From NCBI RefSeq assembly GCF_040954645.1, contig NC_092808.1, forward strand, positions 117,406,049-117,470,048: a stretch of 64,000 nt of DNA. Reading direction: 5' to 3'. Numbering within the stretch: position 1 is the stretch's first letter; each line of letters starts with the position of its first letter. Source of the stretch: Diabrotica undecimpunctata. Lineage: Eukaryota; Arthropoda; Insecta; Coleoptera; Chrysomelidae. Positions 8,842 through 20,994 of this stretch are shown here, one piece after another. A program made the position numbers and the translations under genes. The notes below the pieces were generated by a model. It saw only the letters and a program-made list of their open reading frames with translations, ran no database searches and was not told where the DNA came from.

Positions 8842-8985
8842 CTTTAAAACAGATATCTTTTAATTACCTATTTATATATTTTACATTATGTATTTATTTA
8901 TAGCCAGAAGATTTCAATTTTTACAAAAACATAACTGGACTTATGAGCAATTTTCACTCTAAAACCTGGACAGTGAACCCGTTAA

Positions 8986-10160
8986 GCCCACATTTGAGAA
9001 CTCATCCATAGTGAAATTATGATTTCTAGTGATATTTGGAAGTGATTTATTCCAAAAACATGATACCGCTTTACTTTACATGTGTAAACTGCATGTGTTC
9101 AATACGTAATTTATGTATTTCTTTTTCCATTTTTGTTTGATCCATTATCATATACTTATTGGGTTTGATTTTGATTTATCATTAACACAAGATTTATGGC
9201 TTCTTGATATTTTTGTCATGCCGTGATATTTCAGTATTTCGTTGGTGTTTTTGTCATTGGTTTTCCCTCTATAATCAGTTATATATTTTGTTTATACGTC
9301 TTGTTGTTTTAAATTGATACCACATACACATAGTTTAAATTTACATCTAAAGTCTGTCCTTTAGAACAATATTTTAAAGTTTCTATATATAGTTTTAATT
9401 TCCTGTTAAGCTCTTGTCTGACTTTGATCGTAATAGTTTTTATAATTTAAAGGGATCGGTACATCGGGTGGGTAGAAAGGGGAAGGGTTGATCATTCTTT
9501 ATACAATTACGTGGTTAGAAATTTGGATATTCCGATGCTGTGGATATTTTATAAATGTTCGCTAAATATTTACTAATATTAGATAACCTATTGACACAAT
9601 ATTTACATGTTCGTAATTAAATGTGATTTTCTTCGTATTTAAATTACTAAAATACGTAATTATAATCTATCTATTTTGGTATATAAAAATGAATCCCTAT
9701 CTTCCTTGGTCACACCATAACTTTAAAACGACTTCATCCAACGAACCGGTTTCATTCATCTTGTTTTTTCTCGAGTTTTATTACATACTTTGTAGAATGT
9801 TCTTACTGGAAGAAAATCTATGAAAATCGCGTAAAAAAATAAATTATTCGAGAAAACTTAACGATTATTTAAATTTAAGTTAACATTTTTGCGTTTGATG
9901 GTTTCCAAGATGAAAATCAAGACAACGTGTCGAGTTCATTGAGTTTTTAGGCACTGTTCATTCAATCTAAACGTTTATCCCGTCTTTCGTTTGTCCAGTG
10001 GCCCTGTTTTGAAAAGGGATTTTTCAAAAGTGAATTATAAAAAAGAGTTAACAAGATCGCAGTTAGTTCATCGCAATCGCGCCTTATATTGTAACACATT
10101 ATGGTATACTTACAAGATTACACAGATACACTAAGGAAGTTAATTTTTTGTTGATTCTTA
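8986..10160. other. No gene recognised
   Basis: AT-rich non-coding sequence without long frames, inverted repeats or family motifs that I could identify. Confidence 0.5.
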
Positions 10161-10161
10161 C

Positions 10162-10164
<3 letters not shown>

Positions 10165-10194
<30 letters not shown>

Positions 10195-10217
10195 CATGCA
10201 CATAAATACATACATGC
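10165..10217. repeat. (CATA)n microsatellite
   Basis: Eight or more CATA units followed by degenerate copies with CATG. Confidence 0.9.
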
Positions 10218-10545
10218 ATCGTACCTCTACAATTGCCACCAATTAAACGTAGCAACTTAGGTCGTACAACTCGCAATGCTGCAAGTGAAAAAAATATAAA
10301 CGAGCAAGCCGAACTCACGATCAACGAGTAGCGTGAAATGTAGTTAAACGGAATCGATGGAATCAAAATAAAAAACGTTTAATCTCAATCGAGCAGCATT
10401 CAATTATAACGTGGCAGTCGATTACAGTTTTCAGAAAATCATTGCTATTGTACATATAAACGTTGTCTGTCCAGATTGCAAGGCATTTGGCAAGGCCTGT
10501 GGCCAAGTCAAATTACCGCATATATGGGTTTCCGGAAACGGGCCA

Positions 10546-10648
<103 letters not shown>

Positions 10649-10884
10649 TACAGGTTGCGGCAGATAAACGGTCAGACATATCTCGAGAGCTAAAGGTAAC
10701 TGAATCATGAAAATTGGAATGAAGGAGTTTTGAAAAGTGAACTATTTAATGAAAATATTTTCATTTGCTACTTCCGGTTATACCGAAATTGGTTCTGAGG
10801 CTCTAAAATGAAATTTACTGAATCGTACCTATTGAAATTTCTAAAGGGCTACTAACACTTTACTTCGATTATATCCACTACACT

Positions 10885-11100
10885 CTACGAAAAAAAAGGA
10901 GGAATTTACCAAATGGGGTTTATTAATTAATCCATCCAAAACATACTATGTAGTGGTGATAGGTAAAGAAAGATGCTTGAAATTACGAGGAACTCAATTC
11001 AAAAATACTGATGGTGTAAATATCTGGGTATAAACGTTATTAACGATGCTATGGAATAAAAAAAGTCGGAATAAAAAAGAAATAGCAACTAGAATTGGAC
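10885..11100 (+). pseudogene. LINE reverse transcriptase fragment
   Basis: Broken frames encode a LLINPSKT block, then RCLKLRGTQFKNTDGV, typical of the region after the catalytic site of non-LTR reverse transcriptases. Several stops are present, so it is dead. Confidence 0.55.
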
Positions 11101-11339
11101 CAGGTAATTGAGCAACACGTTAAATAAATAGTGTACTTTAGAATCACTCAGAATACAAAAATTAGGATATCCAAAGGTATCATTACTATCAGAGCTTTGG
11201 ATAATAAATAAAAAAGACTCATCCAAACCAGAGCAATAAAAATAAATTGTTGGCGTAGATGTTGCCAACTCACTAGACATAGAATATTGAAATCAGAGAG
11301 CGTATGAGCATATTGCGGAAATTACTAGAAGAGCAAGAC

Positions 11340-11860
11340 TAGCATGGGCAGGATTTGTAAGACTTAGTTGGATACTTAAGAACCGCAAAATACCCCAATA
11401 CTTGAGGAGCAAAGTGTTCAACCAATGCATCCTTCCTATCATGACATATGGATGTCAAACCGGGACCCTAACCAAGGCAAACATGAATAAACTAGCCACA
11501 ACAGAAAGAACAATGGAATGAGCAATGTTAGGTATACGACTGTCAGATAAAAAGAGGAAGGACTGGGTAAGATCCAAAACAAAAGTCGAGGACATAGCAA
11601 CAAAAATTGCCAAACTCAAATGGAGCTTCGAGGGCCACACGGCTAGACAAAAAGACCAACGTTGGAATACTACAATACAACATTGGAAACCTTACGAAAG
11701 TAAACGACCTAGAGGAAGACCATAGATGAGATGGGTTGATGACATTAAAAGAATAGCCGGAACAAATTGGAAATATGTTGCTCAGAATAGAGGCCGATGG
11801 AAGGAGTTAGGAGAGGCCTATGTCCAAATATGGACGACAGAAGGCTAAAAAGAAGAAGGT
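11340..11860 (+). pseudogene. LINE reverse transcriptase C-terminus, 3' end of element
   Basis: The plus strand encodes the common insect LINE tail: an RSKVFNQCILPIMTYG block, TLTKAN, KLKWSFEGHTAR, KRPRGRP, and RWVDDIKRIAGTNW, then GRWKELGEAYVQ before a stop. Stops replace several tryptophans. It ends in a GAAGAAG tail near 11860. The same family recurs on the other strand at 34555-35250. Confidence 0.75.
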
Positions 11861-12053
11861 GAGCATATATATTGATATGAAAATATGATACAATAGAATG
11901 AAAAAGGCTGAAATGGCTGGTATAGTCATGTCGAAAGGATGAATTATCAACGATGGCCAAAGCTAATGTTTCAATGACAACAACAACCGCAGGAAAAGGG
12001 GCAATTCAATAAAATCGTGGAGACAAGAAGTAAATATGGTACAATGGAAGACA

Positions 12054-12118
12054 GAGATTTAGATATATTTAGATTTAGATATATTTAGATTTAGATATAT
12101 TTAGATTTAGATATATTT

Positions 12119-12200
<82 letters not shown>
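12054..12200. repeat. 16-bp minisatellite running into (AT)n
   Basis: About four and a half copies of a TAGATTTAGATATATT unit (12054-12124) are followed by about 75 bases of AT repeat. Confidence 0.9.
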
Positions 12201-12202
<2 letters not shown>

Positions 12203-12929
12203 TATTTGTACAATAGTAATAATAATTTTCTATTCTACTAAAACGCCAACAACAACCAGAATATTTTCGGTATATTATCGGGATTCAAATAAAAACTTTT
12301 TATTCACTGTAAATACTTAATTAATATTCTTAGAACTTGTATATGTCTGTCTTATATAGAGTCTGTTTTGATTCATATATTAATGGAACTACTCGTATGT
12401 TGTTTGTTAGTTAATTTTAATACCCATTGGAAATTCCTACAACTTTGCTACATAGACATTATATTGTCATTAAAAATCTAGTAGAAATTAAACCAAACAC
12501 TTATGAAGGTGGAAAAACTTGTCATCGACACTAATATTTTTTAAATGTGATTAATAAAGGATAACAATTGAAATTATTCTAATATTTTGAAAATAAACTG
12601 CTTCATATAAAGTTTATACCTAACAATAATAATAATTAGTGCGTCGAATCTAGTAGGCCCATGACTTAATTGTCACGACTTAATGACTTAATGATCAAAT
12701 TGTAAAAAGTTGTTGACATTAGAATTGTAAAATTCAACAGAATGTTGTTGACCAAGAAGTGGCCTATTCAGATTACTAGACAAGTTTCTTTTACCATCAG
12801 TAAAAGTAAAACAAACACTTGATGACTTAACACTTCAATTCACCATTATCAATCTATCTTCATAAAGTGTTTCCTACAGTAAATTTTCTCTCTTGTCGTT
12901 GCAGACACGTAGTCAAATCTGTTTGCTGT

Positions 12930-13045
12930 TTCCTTTTGACGCACTTCTCTTTTGTTGCCTGATTCACCGTTAGACGTACTTCTCTTTTGTTACCTGAATC
13001 ACCGACGTTGCTTTAGAGTACTTTCGCTTTGCTGCCTGTCTGGTC
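12930..13045. repeat. Degenerate tandem repeat, unit about 37-45 bp
   Basis: GACGCACTTCTCTTTTGTTG and GACGTACTTCTCTTTTGTTA begin two adjacent copies that both end in CCTGA(T/A)TCACCG. A third, more diverged copy with TACTTTCGCTTTGCTGCCTG follows. No coding frame. Confidence 0.6.
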
Positions 13046-13394
13046 GACGCTGCCTCTGATGTCTTCATTTTTGTACCTGTAGTTCTTTTACGGTATCTTA
13101 GCTCATCTTCCACAAGCTTCCATTGTGCTAGTTCCGACGTTTATGGTTTTAGTAAGACCAGAAGCTACTTGAGGACGACACATACCCATTCTATTCCGTA
13201 AGTAGGGCCTATTTACATCCAAGCGAAAAACCGAATTGTTTGTGTAAAAGACTTTATTGAGATTAATCTCAGATATTTAATTTACGACGGATATTTACAT
13301 TCCTTGCTAAAGAGCCGTCTGGGATAATTTATGATAGGTACTGTACGGAGAATTATGGCTTTATTTTTTTATTATTATTAATATAAGTAACAAA

Positions 13395-13490
13395 CTAATG
13401 TTTGTATTTTGAGAACGATTTCCGAAGTGGTAATTGAAACGTCAATAAACGTACTTTAACCTTTAATTGTGGCTTATTCCCATTTAAATA
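13395..13490 (+). repeat. Penelope-like terminal repeat (PLTR) fragment
   Basis: It contains the family sequence TTTGAGAACGATTTCCGAAG followed by ATTGAAACGTCAATAAACG and GGCTTATTCCCATTTAAA. The same block occurs next to a Penelope endonuclease remnant at 48.2-49.1 kb and also at 25.3, 29.2, 43.4 and 47.6 kb. Confidence 0.65.
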
Positions 13491-13499
13491 GTAATTAAT

Positions 13500-16290
13500 T
13501 CAATCATAATTTTAAAATTTTACAATGTATTGTGATTTTTTACAATTTAATGCTCATATGTTTGTAGTAGCTGTAATTTTCAGTAAAATTTTATTATTAT
13601 TTTTCGACTAAACACAAATTTTGGTTGAATTGAATGAGTGTTTAAATATTTGTAAATTATTTAAATTAAGAGCTCCAAATTTACATTGCCGTTGATTCGA
13701 ATAATACGTATGTAATCGACTAAGCCAAACAAACTAAAATTAGTTCTATTCTTAAAATTTGTAATCATCCGAATATCCACATATCTCACATTCCCACAGG
13801 TGCGTATTTAAAATTACTTGGAAATGTTTCCCAAAATATATACACATGTTTTATTTTTGTATATATAAGTGAATAGGTCACTACCTACAAGATTAATTTA
13901 AATAACAAAAAGTATTTTGGGCCAATAAACAAATAAATAAATAAATATGGAAAGTCAATTTTAGAATTAAAATTTTTTTAGGTACAGTTCATCCCAAACC
14001 CTTCTTTAAGTGCATCATAGTTGATCGAATTCTCTCTAACGCATTAAGCTAGAAGTGACAGAAAAAAACGTAAGTCTGTGATTATTATACATAGAACTTA
14101 AAAAATTATGTATCGTTCACGGGTATTTGCATATTAAAGCGAATTCTACTTACGGATATATAATTGGTTGGAGTTTAGAATGCGCTAAATAGATATCCAA
14201 TCAATGATGCGCATAAATATAATTTGACGCAGATGGTCTCAATAGTGACAGTACTATGATAATGTCAACTGATAAAATGATAATTGTCATTCCAGGTTAG
14301 TATTTTCAGACATTTTACAGTGAAAATTTAATTTTGTATTTATTGTCATAAAAATATTTTAAATATGCCGAGATATACCGAGAAAGAACAAAGCCTAATA
14401 TTAAAATTATTAAATTATTTTCAATTAGAAGATATTCATATGTATTAAAACGGTTCTTTTTAGAACCACATTTTATTAAAATATAAGATATAATTGATGC
14501 CAGCCACATATCCCCTGTAATCATTGATTTTAATGAATTAGGTTCTGAATCGGATTGTGGATTGTTTGAAATATAATATTCATTTTTGTTACTGCTTCAC
14601 TATTTAAACTATTTACATAAACTTACATTCGGTATCTTGTTTTTTAACTAAACTCCATTAACACTATTTCATCTGCATACCGAAACTGGTAGATTAACTC
14701 AAAAATCAACTGCTTTACTATTTAAACTGTCCATTGTTTTTTTACCTAAACTTCATAACACTCTTTCATTTGCACACCCAATCTAGTAGAATAACTCACT
14801 ATTTAAACTATTTTCACGATTTTATGATAAATCTTCACAAAATTAAACTAATGGCTGCCATAGAAACTTTCCGAAAATTACTTATCCGAATATAACTGAT
14901 TTCAACCGATGCTATTTTATCACAGGAATGTTTGCTTTTAATACCTTGCCATTGCCAGTAAATTTTTTTATCTCGCAGTCAACTCTTAAAAGATTCTATA
15001 GGAGGAAGCATTATTTTAAATAAACAAACATTCCAATTCCATAGTGTTTATAATAAATAATAATAAATCCATAAATAAATCTTAGCTAATTAAGCTCTTT
15101 GTTTGGAATGTATAGAATAGCAATTATGACAAAATGCCGTTCCAATATAATGCGCAATAAAAATTTTTATACAGGACGGAACCTCTAATATGTAAAGTAA
15201 AAAAAAATTTGAATTCTTAAAGTTTTTACTTCACATTTTAAAAAAATAATCTTTTCACATTTAGCCGATTACAATCCTGCAACTGTCAGATTTAACTAAA
15301 ATGTCATGCAATAATTCTCGACATTCTTAAAATCCTATATGACGTTAACATTAGTGACGCACTGAAAGAAGGGTTTGGGACAGACTGTATATTCGAGTTT
15401 TGCACACGAGACCAAATCTACTGTTCTTTTGAGATGTAAAATGATTGATAACTTTTTCATTAAAAGTCTGATTGTTATAGTAATTGTTCTACTATGCTTA
15501 ATACAGCCAATACGCAGAAAACAGTTCTTTGTCGTGTTTATTAAAAAGTTTTTATCTTTTTGGTAAACCCGTTTCTGTAATGAGTTCCAGAGAATCCTAG
15601 ACGACAGTGACGTTACCCAATGCAATTATTATATTGATGCTTTTCGACTCTGCGATTGTAGTACAAGAAATTGAGGGGGGTGAAGCATACATGTAACAGA
15701 ATCTACTAATGATACGAGGTGTAAATTAAATACGTCGTTTACTATTAAGAAAATCCAATAATATGGGTTCATAAGATTTTAACGGCTCTACTTATATTTA
15801 AGTAATTAATGTGCGGTCCTTTACAGTGGGCCAGCTGTACCAGCAGACGTATTCACGGTGCGTTTTAGGAAATTAAATATTGGTCACTACAAATTATCCG
15901 AATTTTTAATTATTTACTCCCTATCAGTGGCGTTTCATGAAGGTATCTTGAAAGGATTGTCGACTTCGAAATTTAAAAAAATGCAAATAGGTCGATACGG
16001 TTTTTTAAATAATTTATTAAGATAATTAATTGTCAAATAAATATACCGATCGTTAGTAAAAACGATTTTTATTCAGGTCATAAATAGGCCTCTTCTGTAT
16101 TTTGGAGAGATTAATAAATAAATAATCCAACAATGAAAATTACTGTAATTTGAAATGATCGTTATCGTACCTAGCATCTTTAACACAAATATAGTAAATA
16201 TATTCTTAACAGTTTTGCATCAAAATGTCTATTATAACGATAAAGATACTAAATTAACACATTATATCTTTATACATACAGCTTATAGTA
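13500..16290. other. No gene recognised
   Basis: AT-rich spacer. Apart from the tandem duplication at 14589-14816, I see no coding frames with family motifs. Confidence 0.5.
14589..14816. repeat. Two-copy tandem duplication, unit about 110 bp
   Basis: Both copies begin ACTGCTT(C/T)ACTATTTAAACT and continue through CTAAACT, a CATTTG/CATCTG block and a TAGTAGAAT/GGTAGATT block, ending in AACTCA. The copies differ at many positions. Confidence 0.6.
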
Positions 16291-18900
16291 CGAGATCCCA
16301 CTCATAATAACCTAAAGGTAGATTTAAATCAGAAACCAATGACATAGTCCCATAGCTACATATTCATGAATCAATTTCAAGTACTGAATCTTTAAATCAG
16401 GATTTTTCAGCAAATTTTCTTTCTAGCGAATAAAGGCTTTTTTACACCAATCTCCTAACTTTCTGATAGGTTCCTTCAAAGGGAATTTAACAACAGAACG
16501 ACCTTCTTCTTCTTCTTCACGTGCCATCTCCGCGACGGAGGTTGGCAATCATCATGGCTATTCTGATCTTAGATGCTGCTGCTCTGAATAGTTCAATTGA
16601 TATGCATCCGTACCATTCCCTCAAGTTACGCAACCATGAGATTCTTCTTCTTCCTACACTTCTCTTGCCCTGGATTTTCCCTTGTATAAACAGAACGACC
16701 AGTTGGATTTAAAACAGTATTTTCTATGAAATGCTTTTCGCAATAAGTTTCCTCCAGAGAAAAATGCTTACTTGTAGGATACTCATTAATATCCTAAAAT
16801 CTGTCCAATTAATTGTTTAATGAAGACTCTATAAGTGTCATCATTCATACTAAAATTGCAATGACCTGTGATGAATTTTGATTCATCTAATCGAATTGGA
16901 CCAGAAATTATCCAACCGAATAGTTTTTTGCAATATAGGTAAATTATTTCCAAGTTTTATTTGTCCAGAACAAAGTAGTTCCCAAAAAGGTCCTGCTCCT
17001 ATTAGTAGATCAATGCTTTCATTAAAGTCAGCCAATGATGTATTAGAAGGTATGTTAAGTAAAGCTTTATCAAAGGATATACACGGAATGCAAGATGTAA
17101 TCTTGTCTACTACCAAACACGATAAAGATGCATTGTATACAGTAGTAAGTACGGGAATAAACGGTAACTTTGTTGATAACAAATGTTTTTGAATTTATTT
17201 TGGAAGTACCTTGATTAATTCCTTTAACGAACATATTTATTTTGTCTACACAAAGATTGAGTTTTTTACAATAAGCATCTGTAATAAAGTTACTTTGCGA
17301 GCCACATCTAGCAAAATTCTACAATTATGAGAATTACCATGATCATCAAGAACAGTTACTTGAACTGTGGAAAGTAAAACGCAATCCTTATTTTCCACTG
17401 AACATAAAATATTTGAAAAAGATGTAACAGCATTGGAAGTACTAACTTGCTCCTGTGAGCTACCATGATCTGACTGAGATTCAGCAGTTTGAGAGTTAGA
17501 AGGTACCGATTGTTTGTCAAAGAGAAGAAGTATATTATGTAAGCTGCTGCATTTTGTACATTTACTAGGGGTAAAATTTTTGTTGTACCTCTAGTAATTA
17601 AACAATTAATGGATAGTTTAAGTTGCTTAACACGTTTATATCTTAATTTAGGAGTGAGTTGTAAAAACTTAGAGCAATTCTGAATGATGTGATTTTGTTT
17701 ACAAAATATGCATGTTGCAGCATTAGTGGGAGTAAAAGTCTTTGGCTTATGATTGATAGTGTTAGATTTGCCAATGAATTTTAAATCAGACTGTTGTTAT
17801 TTAAGAAGGTTACATCTATCCTTTAAGAATTCAATAAAATTGTTAAGATCAGTTTTTTAATCTTTGTGATTTTTGATATCTTAGAATTCTATTTTTGTCT
17901 AGTTTTATTATCTAACTTAAGTTAAATTGTGTTTATTAATAAGGTATCCCAGTAATCAGTAGGTTCACCAAGAGTTTTTCACTTCGGTTTCGCTTTCTAA
18001 ATCTTTAACCAAAATGAAGATTTTGAATTAGTTCATCTTAAATATGTTTAAGATCATGATGTGATTCTTTAGAGATTGGTTCCAGTTTCAATATTTGTCT
18101 AACATGAAAATTTATGAGGGAATTGGTGTCCTCATATTGCTCCAAATAAACATTGCCAGGCTACATCATAACTGCCCCCTAAGATTTGTAAATTTCGTAC
18201 TGTTTCAGCTGCTTCGCCTTTCAAGGCAAGTCTTAAATAATGAAATTTTTGAACTTTGATAAATTATGTAGGTTTATTGTGGACGGCAGACATGAATCTG
18301 TCCCTAAAAAATAGCCAGTGTCCTAAAGAACCATCAAAACAAGGCAAATTTATATCAGGTAATTTAAGACCAATATCATAAACAGAAAATGGTGTATGAA
18401 CCGAAGACAATGGAAGTGTTTTAGAATCAACAAAATCATTAGATACCACATTTATGCCATTGTTGTTTGGTAAAAAAAAGTTGTTTCTGCTTTATCGACA
18501 TCATATTAATTTATGTTTGATGCTGTATTTAAATTAGTAACTTGTAATGTAGTACTAGGTACAACTGGAATATTGTCTTGAACATTTACAACTTTGAGAG
18601 GATTTTGACTATTGACAGTGAGATTGACAGTGTAGAAATACGTGAGTAAGAGTCTGCGTGCGCTCACTGGAGGGTTAATCGAGTCTTCTGACTCGTTTGC
18701 GCCAACCATACGTTCAATAACATTTTCCATCCAACTTGAACATATTCTCTTCTATTATTAATACATGGGTAACAGAGTTCTCCCAATTTTTGGGATGTAT
18801 GTGATCTATACTGGTTTGTTTTAAATGTTATGTTCTTCCAGGCCACATATCCCCTCATTTGAGCCCAATTGAACTTTAATTGAATTAAACTCCCCATGGT
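16290..18900 (-). pseudogene. BEL/Pao retrotransposon remnant (gag, protease, start of RT)
   Basis: Read right to left, several frames fit BEL/Pao Pol. Near 18350 an LKLPDINLPCFDGS and WLFFRDRF block is the DUF1759-type gag start. Around 17700 there are Cys/His residues of a zinc knuckle. Near 17310 a protease active-site region RILLD is followed, one frame over, by GSQSNFITDAYC. Near 16960 an IDLLIGAGPFWELLCSGQIK and LGNNLPILQKT block is diagnostic of BEL/Pao, and near 16880 comes WSNSIRLDESKF. The RT-proximal NPTGRS and VKFPLKEPIRKLGDW blocks flank the inserted LINE at 16504-16688. At least five frameshifts or stops make it inactive. Confidence 0.82.
16504..16688 (-). mobile_element. 5'-truncated LINE insertion inside the BEL/Pao remnant
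   Basis: A 12-bp duplication, AACAGAACGACC, flanks it at 16492-16503 and 16689-16700. On the minus strand it encodes the LINE C-terminal block QGKRSV-RRRISWLRNLREW, then IANLRRGDGT, followed by a GAAGAAGAA 3' tail. It is 185 bp long, typical of truncated target-primed insertion. It post-dates the BEL element. Confidence 0.88.
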
Positions 18901-19064
18901 AAGGTCGTCTCAAAACAATAATACCATGAAGTATAGCCATTAAATCAACAGCATATTATTAAGTAACATTGATTATTGATATTAGTTCTGTTTTGGCGAT
19001 ATCCTCTGTAAAGTTAATGTATTTTGCCACAGCCACCAGGTGGCTGTGATTTTGCTCGTAGCGA

Positions 19065-19255
19065 GCTGTACCAAGTAATATTGGTTAGTGATCACGGTAG
19101 TAATGTCTGGGGGCTTGGTAGACTAAGATCTTGAAAGCCCTGAAGAAGACATTAGAGAGGATGTCAAGAGCTTGGCGCAATGATAATCGATGGGGTGGTC
19201 AACCCAGAAGACTGTTGAGTTTAATATTAATTCTTGTAATAGTATTAATTTTACC
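19065..19255 (+). repeat. Repeat with hammerhead-core-like motif, copy 1
   Basis: It shares long blocks with 59865-60030: GGTTAGTGATCAC, CCCTGAAGAAG, AGCT(T/C)GGCGCAATGATAA, and TTTAATATTAATTC/CC. CTGAAGA followed after a stem-sized gap by GTC-(A/G)AAAGC resembles the CTGANGA and GAAA cores of Penelope-type hammerhead motifs. In this copy the GAAA box reads CAAG. Confidence 0.45.
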
Positions 19256-19260
19256 TCTAA

Positions 19261-19266
<6 letters not shown>

Positions 19267-19318
<52 letters not shown>
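19267..19318. repeat. (TA)n microsatellite
   Basis: About 50 bases of TA directly after the repeat at 19065-19255. Confidence 0.95.
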
Positions 19319-19321
<3 letters not shown>

Positions 19322-19329
19322 CTAACTTA

Positions 19330-20070
19330 AATCTATTGTTTATTTCAGTATTGATAATCAAATATGCAAATAAATAATTCAGCGAATACTTCTTTCAAAA
19401 TCTTAGCAATGGTTTACTTTCAAACGGCTTTTCGACCTACTAAAATAAAACTTTGTGACTGTCTCTCAACTGAAGAAATGTTCTTAGGTGGCACGGTTCC
19501 AATCATACCGACAGGTTTTAAATTTTTTCTTGAGACAAGTTTCTTCTAGCCCTGATTGTGTAATTATAGTGAGATAGTGAGATTGTTTCTGCTTTATCGA
19601 CATGATATTAATTTATGTTGTTTTTTTATCTCTTTATACAGGTTTTAGTTCAGGTTTTAGATTTCTTCCTTTAAAGTCACCGCATATTAAGGTTAGATCT
19701 TATTTGAAATTTTGGCAATTGTTGTTTCCAATTTTTCGTAGAGTCCCGCGACTTTTAGTATACCTTTTTGTTATATATTATGGTAATAACTAACTGTAAA
19801 CATTTACTTTAGTACTATATTAAAAAGCAACTATTTATAATAATGCTTGTGTTGTTTGTACAGAATCTAGAGATGAACTAAACTATGAACTATTAAAGTC
19901 TCTGGCTGGCCATATTAGTAAAGAACGTCGATAGTACTCGTATATCTACCAAAACGACATGCACTAGCTAAGAAAAAAATGGAACCAAGACAGACATTTA
20001 AAAATTAAAAGGATTCTTAAAAAATATTCGAAAAATAAATAGAAGAGTAGAATAAAATATAGTATATAAA
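19330..20070. other. No gene recognised
   Basis: AT-rich sequence with only short chance frames. Confidence 0.45.
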
Positions 20071-20369
20071 GGACCATGGGCGTCCGCAGGATCAAAACTA
20101 GGAGGGGCAGATTCGAGAAATAAAAAAATTGGTTAGATAAGCAATAATAAATATAGACGTAAATTGAGAGTCTTCACCGAGGGGGGAGAGGGGAAAAAAC
20201 ATAACTCAACGCCTTCATACAAAAATGAAGCAAACTAAATATAATTTAAATATTTAAAAACTTTTTTAATGCTTTTTACAAAAACTTGATGCAAATTTAA
20301 CAAGTTTATTTCCTCCTGGATAAGCCTTCGATTTGTGAAGCAATATAAATTGTCTGTTCCTAAATACTA

Positions 20370-20555
20370 TTATTTAAACAATTTACGCGGATCAATTATA
20401 AACTCTTGTAAAACTTTCTCTACAAACTCTTCCTTTTTTGGTAATATTTGTTTCCGATGAATGCTCATTAGAGCTAACCCATTAAGGCGATCTTTGACCA
20501 TTGTACTCCCCAACCATGTTTTTATTCTTCTCAACGACCTCTCTAAAATTTTCTA
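20370..20555 (-). pseudogene. hAT transposase C-terminal fragment
   Basis: From about 20555 to the TAA at 20370 the minus strand encodes ERSLRRIKTWLGSTM, then RLNGLALMSIHRKQ, and a short helical tail ending DPRKLFK. This matches the ERSFSxLKxIKxxLRSTM and RLNGLALLSI signature of the hAT dimerisation domain found in ZMYM1-like and other hAT proteins. The upstream catalytic domain was not found, so this is a deletion derivative. Confidence 0.75.
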
Positions 20556-20994
20556 AAAATTTCCCTATTTAACCAAATTTTATCACAACTTTTCAAAAGG
20601 TAAAAGGTGTCAGTTTTTTTGCATGAAGCAGTGTGACTGCAATACAAAAAAGTTATAGGCAAAGATTAAAAAAATATATATTTCTTTATTTTTTGCATTA
20701 TTTTCCACGCATAACTTTTAGAAAAAAATAATATTTTTATACTTCAAAATATGCCTATTAACCTATTCGATTGAAAATCACACATCTTTTTTTTAAATTT
20801 AAGTATCATACTAACATATTCCATAATAAAAATTTCTTTTAAAAATGATAGTCAAGACTAGTCAATAGCGTAACTAATCTAGTAGCTAAATTTACTAGTT
20901 ATAGCTTACCAAGTGGATTCGAATCCGAATATCCATTGTAAAACAAATACACCAAAGACACAAAACACTCGTACAAATATCAAAATTTGGAAGA

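Larger units (their letters stand above)
6089..8981 (-). mobile_element. piggyBac-like DNA transposon with THAP-domain exons
   Basis: The element is bracketed by TTAA at 6085-6088 and 8982-8985, the piggyBac target duplication. Its ends are inverted repeats sharing GGTTCACTGT: CAGGCAGGTTCACTGTGGAC on the left, and on the opposite strand CGGGTTCACTGTCCAGG at the right. Subterminal palindromes are present on both sides. Inside, on the - strand, are two exons encoding a THAP domain followed by a piggyBac transposase frame. At 2.9 kb it is the length of an autonomous piggyBac element, but the transposase is frameshifted, so the copy is dead. Confidence 0.88.
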
